Made by a program: the position numbers and the translations under genes. A model generated the notes under the pieces. It was not told the origin of the DNA. It searched no databases and saw nothing but the letters and a program-made list of their open reading frames with translations. A stretch of DNA of 64,000 nt from NCBI RefSeq assembly GCF_001642475.1, contig NW_019173965.1:124001-188000 (forward strand). Direction: 5' to 3'. Each line of letters begins with the position of its first letter. The stretch's first letter is position 1. Below, piece after piece: positions 56,864 through 64,000 of this stretch. Source of the stretch: Fonsecaea monophora (lineage: Eukaryota > Ascomycota > Eurotiomycetes > Chaetothyriales > Herpotrichiellaceae).

Positions 56864-58782
56864 TTATTCTTTTCTCATCAAGGCAGCCAAAAGCATCACC
56901 ACAGATGCGGCCCACTCCCCCAGGCCCAAGGTGAATGCATAACCCGTGCCAACGACTCCTTTACACACGTCCCAGCCATGCTTGGAAACGGGGTACTGTA
57001 GTTTCGGGGGAATCCTCGTCTGGATGCCCAGGGACCGGGCTAACCAATGGTCTTCACAGACAGCTTTGGTGTTGCAGAGAGCCCGGAGGCCTTCTTCGCC
57101 CCCAAAGCGTCCGTAGCCGGAACCTTTGACACCGCCGAAGGGTAGCGAGCACGCGTAGTAGGCTCCAAAGTCGTTGACGGCGACCATTCCTGCCTTGACT
57201 CCCCTGACGCACTTTTGGACATCACGCTGGTTGTGTCCAAAAACTCCAGCGCCGAGAGCATAATTTGTCGAGTTCGCGATACGGATCGCGTCATCTACGT
57301 CCACGGCCTTCATTAGCAAGAAGACAGGCGCGAAGAGCTCATTTTGCGCGATCTCCATTTCAGGAGTCACGTTGCTGAGGAGCGTAGGCGTGAAGTAGGT
57401 CCCGCGGTGATATTCAGGGTGATTGAATCGTCTGCCTCCACAGTGCAGAGTTGCCCCCTGAGCGACAGCAGAAGAAATCAAGGTTTCCAGACGCGAGAAA
57501 CTGCGTGACGAGATCATGGCGCCCATGTCGGGCGGGTTGTTGGGAGATGACAGGAGAACAGAGCCCAGACGAAGCGACTTTATCTTGGGAAGAACCTCAG
57601 CTAGCAATTTATCGTGAATTGCGGGTAAGGCGATAACGCGTTCAATACCGATGCAATTCTGACCGGCAGATTGAAAGACTCCACGCATGAGGATTGAGAC
57701 CACGTCGTCAATGGTCCTGATGGTCTTCGGATCATCAAGCACGATGGCAGGATCTTTCCCACCCAACTCCACCGTGACAGGAGTCAATGCTTTAGCAGCC
57801 GATGTGCACACCTTGTGCGCGATGTCTCTGCTGCCGATAAAAGTAATGTGGCTGATACCTGGATGGCTGGTGAGGTAATCTGCAGCCTCCGGGAGACAGA
57901 TAACATTCTGGACGAGATCTACACTGTGGTTGCATGCTCGCAATGCGCCTTGGATGATATCGATGAAGTACAACGTGCTCCAGCATGTCTGCTCGCTCGG
58001 CTTCACCACGATTGCATTGCCTGCAAACAAGGCTGAAATGACCGGGGAGATGAAATTGTGGAAGGGATAGTTCCAGCTCACGCACGCCGCTACCACGCCG
58101 AGAGGTTCATAGACAACAGCGTTTGACTTGTAGCACATGAGGAGATTGGACGGTCGTTTTGACAGACGTAGAGCTCTTTCCCCATGTTTGATAGTCCATT
58201 GTAGTTTTTCGACAGTGACAAGTATTTCGCCGAAGCAGGCATCTATCTTGGTCTTCCCGGAGTCGAGGCAGCACGCGGCCACAATGTCTTCCTGATGGTC
58301 AAGCACATATCGAAGCAGCGTTCGAAGGACTTGACGTCGTTCTGAAAAGGTAGTCTGTGACCATTTGATTTGGGCTCGTGCTGCAGCTGAAACGGCAGAG
58401 TCGATTGCGGAGGGGTTTGCAGGAGTAATGGGGGGTCCTAAACGACGGCCATCCGCTGGACATCGAGGGTATATTCGACCCTCAGACACCTGCGTAGACG
58501 GGTTAGCACCAGGCCGGCAAGCGATAGGTTAGTACATGCCTCAACCTGTGGTATGTCATCTCCGGCTATTACATTCTCAGAATTCCATGACCGTAACTCC
58601 TGAGGGATGCGGACCGTAAAACGGACTGCGCTTTCTCTGCTGAGGGAAAGGAATCGGCGTCCAATGTCTATAGTCAGTGCCGCGATCAGGCATAGACACA
58701 CGACGCCTGGGATTGCCAGGTGCCCTTCGGACGACCATAAGCACCACCACGACTCAGCAGCCCAATTGACCAACTGCAGCAT
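56864..58782 (-). CDS. Membrane-anchored aldehyde dehydrogenase (Msc7-like)
   Basis: 620-aa NAD(P)+-dependent aldehyde dehydrogenase of the group containing yeast Msc7. Exons on minus: 58782-58546 and 58489-56864; intron 58490-58545 (56 bp) joins DIPQ to VSEGRIYPRCP in phase 0. Seen: an N-terminal hydrophobic helix (GVVCLCLIAALTIDI, about 25-40), ALDH domain with Asn in SWNYPFHN (about 216), Glu in VELGGKDP (about 319) and catalytic Cys in QSAGQNCIG (about 357), then a C-terminal hydrophobic end (about 600-618). Start 58782 is the only ATG in the frame before the upstream stop. The substrate is unknown. Confidence 0.9.
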
Positions 58783-59757
58783 CTCGCTCGATGCGGTTCG
58801 AGCACATTGGTTTTCATTGGCGGAGAATATTGAGGGCGGGAAGCTGTTCCTGCATGCACCGCCACCGACGCCACAGTGCGGCTCGTAGCGGTGGCTGGAG
58901 AGTTGAAATCGAGATGCGGGACGCCACAACCGCCACAAATCCATCTGACCAGCAGCCAGTGACGTCCATTTGTGCCACTTGCGCTCCTGGGATGCGGCCT
59001 GTTGGTTGGCGTCTTCCTGCACGGATCTGCAAATGACGTCGATGGCCCAAGACTTTCTTTCTCCGCCATTCTTTATCGGTCGACATCGGCCGCCCTCTGC
59101 CACCGTCTGCCTTGTTTTCTCACTCGAAATCAGACGTCAACTGGTTTCCTTGAGCACATCCTTTCCCCTTTTGTTCCCACCATGGCATAATGGCGGTTTC
59201 CCATCCCAGAACTAGTGTAACGGGCAACCCCGTCAGATGCGCATTTTCGAGGTCAGGCTAGCTTTCACTGGCCCAGCCGTGAGATGGTCAACTCATCGCT
59301 ATCTAATTTGATCCCGTGGCATCTCGAGCAAACAGACTTCCCCACGTCATAGCTCCATGACGTTCATCTCCCCAACTGCTCGTATTGGCCGGGATTGATG
59401 TCCTTGTGCATAAAGGTCCAAGCGCTAGGTCTAAGGGAGGTTAGAATCATGCTAAGCGAAGGATGTGAAGAAAGCAAAGTGATGTATTTGTCTCCATGGC
59501 AGTCGCAATGGCAATGATTCCCATACCTCATGGTGAAGTGACACAAGTACAAAGACCTCTTTTTTCCCAACCCCCACTTCTTCATCCTCCCTGAATATTC
59601 TAGATATCCTCGATTCACTCTTGTTTATCAAGACATTCAAAAGCCAGCCCATCACCCTATTCTTCAAACACTCAGACACAAGAAACTACGATCCATTCAG
59701 ACAGACACAAATCCTCACCGTCTCAATAAACCCACGCAATACTCTCAGACCGCCACA
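58783..59757. other. Divergent promoter of ALDH and the small lipidated protein
   Basis: No gene seen; the ALDH frame remains open upstream on minus (to about 59103) but holds no ATG. The last 60 bases are a C/A-rich leader for the small gene. Confidence 0.55.
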
Positions 59758-60033
59758 ATGGGTGCAGTCGTCTCCTGCGTATGTTCTCCCTCACATATCC
59801 CCGTCATGATTTCGCTAGTACTAACAGTCTGAATACAGTTCGAATCAATCTGCCGCACCATTGGCTCCGTGCTGATGGCCATCGTCAACGGCATTGGCTC
59901 CATCATAACCGCCATTGTCAACGGCATCGTGTCCCTCTTTGACATTGTCATCTCATGCCTCACCTGTGGCCGCACACGAAGACATAGGACTCGTACAACA
60001 ACGCACAGACATCACACAACGAGTAGGATCTGA
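59758..60033 (+). CDS. 71-aa small protein with N-myristoylation motif (MGAVVSC)
   Basis: Two-exon small gene: 59758-59778 and 59839-60033, intron 59779-59838 (60 bp, GTATGT donor, TACTAAC branch, ACAG acceptor). The product starts MGAVVSC and continues FESICRTIGSVLMAIVNGIG. Seen: Gly2 with Ser6 (N-myristoylation consensus) and Cys7 (palmitoylation candidate), a hydrophobic amphipathic middle with two imperfect AIVNGI repeats (about 20-40), a CLTCGR motif, and an Arg/His/Thr-rich basic tail. I recall closely similar short proteins, always starting MGAVVSC, from other Pezizomycotina, but none of known function. Membrane association through lipid plus basic tail is inferred. An alternative acceptor at 59827 is possible but gives a poorer match. 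Confidence 0.72.
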
Positions 60034-60577
60034 TCGACGGACTCTCTCGACTCATGAAGCAGACAAGGAGAAGTCACCAAAGAGAGATTCCACAAAACAC
60101 GAAGCATGATGGATCAGACCGAGGTGGAGAGAGGAAGGAGAGATTACTGAGTTGACCGCACAAGGCATTCAACCGATTGAACATTATCCGATTTGCTTTT
60201 CATCGACAAAGTGGCTTGGACAGAGACGGAGAGAGCCCACTGTTTGTTTAGCAACCCTGCATAATACCTCTGTACTACTAGTACCCCGATACCCGCGGCG
60301 CTTTCTGTAGCGCTGTCGAGCATAGAGAAATGAATGATGATGGAGAATGACACCAATTCTTTTCGCACTTTTTGACGACCAATAATTCTCACGAAAAATT
60401 ATTCTATATAATGTTGCTAATAGTGCTATTGCCCCAAAACCCAAAATCACTCCCGCCCTTGTTGATACAGGTGCAAAATGTCATTCGCCACTACGTCCCC
60501 AACTCGCTCTCTAGGTTTGACTGATAAAATCCAGCGAGCTGATCAGCTAGATGGCCCGGTGATAGGTAGCTAGCTAA
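60034..60577. other. Intergenic between convergent small gene and Rossmann gene
   Basis: 3' regions only. CTAG-rich palindromic stretch at about 60567-60585 next to the stop of the NmrA-like gene. Confidence 0.55.
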
Positions 60578-61441
60578 CTAGCTAGTCAAACTGACCATCT
60601 CGCCCTCCCACCTTCCCTTACTCCCCTTCAACGCCTCCCCGACCACATTTTCATAAACCCACCGCCCAACATCCGCTCTCTTGATGATATACCCGAGCGC
60701 CGGCTCCGCCTCTGTGCCGCACCGGATCTTGTCCAAGCCGTTTCCGTCGCGGTAGTCGGCGCCGCCAGCGAGCAGGGTGGGCCTGACGCCGACGAGGGCG
60801 CGGAAGGCCGGGTCCGCGGACGCGGCGTCGCCGCGGAACAGGTCTTCCATGTTGCGCTTGTCCGCGTGCGGCAGGGCCAGCATCTGGTGGTACAGGAAAC
60901 GGATGGGCGGGGGGACGTCCTCGGGTCCGCGCGAGATGCCCGTCGTGGAGATGAATGTCAGGAGCGGTTTCGAGGCCGCATCATTCGCAGTCGCGTTACT
61001 GTCGGTGGTAGTGTTGCTGGCTTTCTTCTCGGCAGAGATCTCGTGCACGGCCGCGAGCAGGGTCCGCGCCGCCGTCGCGCAGATCGTCGGGTTGTCGAGC
61101 TGCGCGATCTGGAACGGGTGGCGCCAGTCGAAATGCAGTTTGGGGCTGCCGCCCAGTCCCGTCACCACGACCGAGGGGAGATGGCCGCTCGGTGATGAGG
61201 GAGACGACGCCGCCGCCATGAGTGTGCGCCGTACAGCCGCGACGTCGAGCGCGTCGCCCTGCACGATGGTCAGGTTGTTGATGACCTCAGCGGATAGGCC
61301 CTGGGCGCTGAGTTGGTCCCGCAGCTTCTGAGGCGTGCGCACGAGCGCGCTCGCCTTGTACCCTGCCTGGAGGGTGTGCACGAGGATGGCGTTCGTGACG
61401 CCGCCGGTAGCGCCGAAGAATGCCACTGTTGGAGAAGACAT
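60578..61441 (-). CDS. NAD(P)-binding Rossmann protein (NmrA/atypical SDR)
   Basis: Single-exon 287-aa atypical short-chain dehydrogenase/NmrA-like protein. Seen: the glycine motif FFGATGGVT (8-16) after the first beta strand, VRTPQKL as the NADP-type Arg, VVVTGLGG, and a FISTTGISRG motif near 165. No classical YxxxK pair is evident, as is common in the atypical group, so it may be a redox sensor or an isomerase/reductase. Runs of Ser/Pro and Asn/Thr (ASSPSSPSG, NTTTDSNATAND) look like linker expansions. The region is GC-rich relative to its neighbours. Confidence 0.85.
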   Translation of the reverse strand: MSSPTVAFFGATGGVTNAILVHTLQAGYKASALVRTPQKLRDQLSAQGLSAEVINNLTIVQGDALDVAAVRRTLMAAASSPSSPSGHLPSVVVTGLGGSPKLHFDWRHPFQIAQLDNPTICATAARTLLAAVHEISAEKKASNTTTDSNATANDAASKPLLTFISTTGISRGPEDVPPPIRFLYHQMLALPHADKRNMEDLFRGDAASADPAFRALVGVRPTLLAGGADYRDGNGLDKIRCGTEAEPALGYIIKRADVGRWVYENVVGEALKGSKGRWEGEMVSLTS

Positions 61442-62087
61442 TTGATAGAGTTGCTTGAATGGATTCTTGTGAGTGGCTTTTGTGACTTTTTGGGTTTTTT
61501 CCCCTTTGGCTTCCTTGAGGATGTATTTGTGTCTTAGTTAAAATATTGATGTTGCTATGCTGTCGGCTCTTTTGCTATTGCGAAATGCGATTGCGGTAGA
61601 TGTTCGTTCTGGGTTCGTTTGGTGCCTTGATGATTAGCAACTTGTAAGAAAGTCATCCGTGGTCTTTATACACGATACTCCCGTATTCGCTTCGCCAGGC
61701 CACAGAGATCTGGGGAGACATGGTTCCAGCGACGGTGCGATTCATGACACGCAAGCTTGAAGAGGCTCAGAGAGATCCTCACAGGTACCTCAGAAATGCA
61801 CCTGCATGTAAGGCCGGTGGAGGGTTTCCCAACGACGAGGCTGAAGTCAAAACCTGAAAGGGATGAGAAGCGGAGAGACTCCAGCGTGAGTCGGAGGAAT
61901 AATCTATCCGGCCTGGGGGTGAGTTTCTCCTATTGGTTCATAATTCTCCGTAAGACTTTTCATTGGTTGAAAGTGTGCCAACTTGGCTACGGACGGAAAT
62001 AAAACTTGCGCCGTAAGAGGTAAAGACTGCGCCTGTTCGTCCACCCCCCAAGATGGACACCACACAGAGAAGCGAACATGCACCCAC
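61442..62087. other. Intergenic: Rossmann gene promoter and helicase 3' region
   Basis: No gene seen. Confidence 0.55.
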
Positions 62088-64000
62088 CTACTTCTTGTGA
62101 ACAGGAAGCTCCACCTTCGAGCACGTCTTGATAAGACGATCCCACACTTGACATGCATCCTCGTGTTCCTTCTTCCTGGTCAATGTCGACTGGTCCCCGA
62201 CAATGATCAGGCCGGCCTTGGCCTGGTGACCGCGACGTTCAGCCTGCGCATGTCTTTCAAGAACCCGATCTCTCCCTGCAAGTTGCATCGCACCGTGACG
62301 AAGATGATAATGTCCGCTTCCTGGCCCTGGAACCCGTCAATGCTCGACACCGTGTGTCCTGGGCAAAGCTGCTTCAGCACTTCAGCCTGGCGCGCGTATG
62401 GTGTCAAGATCGCAATAGAAGGCGGCGGCGGCGGTGGTGACGACCTAGGTCCCTGATCTGGACTGCTTTGACCGGCTACTGGCGGCGCAGTGGTCAATAG
62501 CCTCAGAATCTCTTTGCAGATGTTGGCTTGGGCGTGGTTGACCTTTGATTTCCGCCCGAGGTCTTCTGCATCGCTACACTGAATCCACACCGCTCTGGTC
62601 TTGTCAGGTTCTGCCTGCTTCGCATTCACTATTCGTTTTGGCCAGGGAAGTGTCGAGGCCGGGATTCCAATCGTGCGGCAAGACTCGGCTGACAATAAGC
62701 GTCCCCCGTAGAATTCGTGACTCGGAAAGGTACACAGGCTTGGATACATGCGATATTGAGTATCCAACATGACCCGACCAATGGTATTGTCTGATACTTC
62801 TGTCCAGAGGCGTTCCATGAGCGAGACATCATAATCTAGAGTGGACGCATGGGGACTGACGATGGCCCGAAGTTGAACGTGGTCCCCTACCAAGATGGCC
62901 CGCTGACAGCCTTTGACCAGGGGTATAAGGGATGCGGACTCCGTTTGTTGAGACGCTTCGTCGATGATTACCGTGTCAAAGAGTTGTTTCCGAAGCAGAC
63001 CTAACGCTGCACCCACACACGTTGTGAATACCAATCTAGCGGCGGAAACCGTCTGTATCGCCTTGCGTTTCGCAGCCTGATACTTGTTCAGATCCTTCCC
63101 GATCATTGCGTCGACAGTGTAGGTTTTCAAATCATCCGAGACCTTCATCACCTGCGCAGAGACTTGTTATGAACTGTCTGTTCAAAGAGTTGCAAGAACA
63201 CTTACCTCAGTAGAAACCCGGACTGGTCGTGGCAGACTGGGATCGATATCCAGCGCCTTTTTCACGTACTGGCGCAACACATTGTCGACGGCATTGTGCG
63301 TTGGTGCTGTGACTAATACCCTCTCTGCCTCTTGCTCCTTCAACAGCCTCCGCAACAGCGCGATGATAGTCGATGTCTTACCTGTACCGGGAGGCCCCCA
63401 GAGACAGGTTAGCTGAGACTTGATGGACACATCAACGGCGCGGCTCTGGCTTTCATTGAGACCCTCAACAGGATCGTAACCCTGTGATGAAGCTCCTTCG
63501 CCCTCGCTCTTGCTCTCGGCGAGTACGTTGTTCTTCTTGAACAGAGTATGGTAGAAGCTGCAACTCTGGTCCTTGTGATCAAGAAGATGCACCAGAGCTT
63601 CCCCGGCCGACTGACTGCTCACCACGGAGCCGCAATGCTTCATGTCCCAGGCCGTCTTCTCGAGAAAGGTGTCAGGTTGCGAGAGGCATCGAAATTTAAT
63701 GGCGTTGTCACTTGCTGCTGTCTCCACCACAGCGTCGAACGTTGCAGGTTTGGCAGCAGAGGAATTCGTCGCGGTCGTCTTTGCCACGAATCGCACGTGG
63801 TCGCCGACTGCGAGCCTGGCCAGCCTGGGGGCATCAATACGGCGCTGGCTCGTCACAGAGGACACTCGTCCGTGGACCGCCGGTCCTGATTTTAGCATCC
63901 ACGAGCCTGGCGTGGTCTCAGTATTATCACTAGCCTCGGCGCAATGGTCGAGCACAGTCCCGAACATATTCCGCAAGAAATATGCGACGACATCAACGCC
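62088..64000 (-). CDS. SF1B helicase, Upf1/SMUBP2/Hcs1-like (5' partial, one frameshift)
   Basis: Partial helicase open to the window end on minus. Exons: 64000-63206 (runs off), 63151-62088; intron 63152-63205 (54 bp) joins VSTE to VMKVSDD. Seen: accessory beta domain, Walker A WGPPGTGKTSTI, APTHNAVDNVL (Ia), IIDEASQQTE (II), GDHVQLRAI (III), LDTQYRM (IV), GFQGQEADIII (V) and RRLNVAVTR (VI). After VAVTRPR the frame hits TGA (62209-62207), but one base off the frame reads KAGLIIVGDQSTL and continues to TAG at 62090-62088, the expected C-terminus. So one base is missing near 62213-62220. This may be a sequencing error or a true indel. The SMUBP2/Hcs1 branch is the best fit. Confidence 0.85.

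Noticed and set aside
62205..62230. Programmed -1 frameshifting in the helicase
   Set aside because: No X-XXY-YYZ slippery heptamer or downstream pseudoknot was visible; a simple indel explains it.
1..64000. tRNA, 5S rRNA and CRISPR arrays
   Set aside because: I looked for B-box-like GGTTCGANTCC patterns and found only chance matches inside coding DNA (for example near 33329) or without an A-box partner. No spaced repeats of CRISPR type; CRISPR is not expected in a fungus.
1..64000. Transposon or RIP-mutated element
   Set aside because: No transposase or reverse-transcriptase frames and no terminal repeats seen; strongly AT-biased RIP blocks are not evident by eye. A dinucleotide count would be needed to be sure.

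Overview
This window is nuclear DNA from a filamentous ascomycete (Pezizomycotina). The evidence is short introns (about 50-200 bp) with GT..AG ends and CTAAC/CTGAC branch sites, a NACHT-type STAND receptor with a fungal N-terminal domain, an SREBP with the fungal C-terminal domain, an Anp1/Mnn9 mannosyltransferase, and long gene-free stretches carrying microsatellites and poly-C/G tracts. I cannot name the species. I support 22 protein-coding genes, two of them running off the window ends, and no tRNA or rRNA gene.

Layout. 0-9 kb, all on plus: the 3' two thirds of MCM2, a single-exon LSH/DDM1/Irc5-type SNF2 remodeller, and a five-exon GH31 glycosidase. 9.5-12.5 kb: a NACHT STAND (NLR-like) gene with no visible C-terminal repeats. 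12.5-17.6 kb: a 5.2 kb stretch with no gene I can support. 17.7-28.2 kb: a SulP sulfate permease, a DUF1275 membrane protein (minus), an eight-exon SCP2-type thiolase-like gene, and a single-pass Ser/Thr-rich surface protein. 30-36.6 kb, all on minus: an unrecognised 567-aa protein, an Scn1/TatD-type metallohydrolase, and an SREBP transcription factor with about 3.8 kb of gene-free DNA upstream. 40-49 kb: a Ser/Pro-rich protein, Mnn9-type mannosyltransferase, a secreted S10 carboxypeptidase and a HhH-GPD DNA glycosylase. 51-64 kb: a dual-specificity phosphatase, Nop16, a KE4/ZIP7-type zinc transporter, an Msc7-like aldehyde dehydrogenase, a tiny two-exon gene for a 71-aa probably lipidated protein, an NmrA-like Rossmann protein, and a partial Upf1/SMUBP2-type helicase.

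Most genes are unrelated housekeeping functions (replication, chromatin, DNA repair, ribosome biogenesis, secretory-pathway zinc, sulfate, cell-wall mannan, sterol/hypoxia control). I see no biosynthetic cluster or operon-like unit.

The most interesting observation is in the DNA glycosylase. A single in-frame UAG replaces the Trp of the family's Gly-Trp-Val-Pro motif, and the frame then continues with family-like protein for another 156 codons. That UAG lies in the loop of a small predicted hairpin. This is the signature described for developmentally regulated A-to-I (UAG to UGG) mRNA recoding in sexual-stage Sordariomycetes, so the gene is a candidate recoded gene. A nonsense allele or sequence error is the plain alternative. 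A second break, a one-base frameshift in the last segment of the helicase, looks more like an indel or error.
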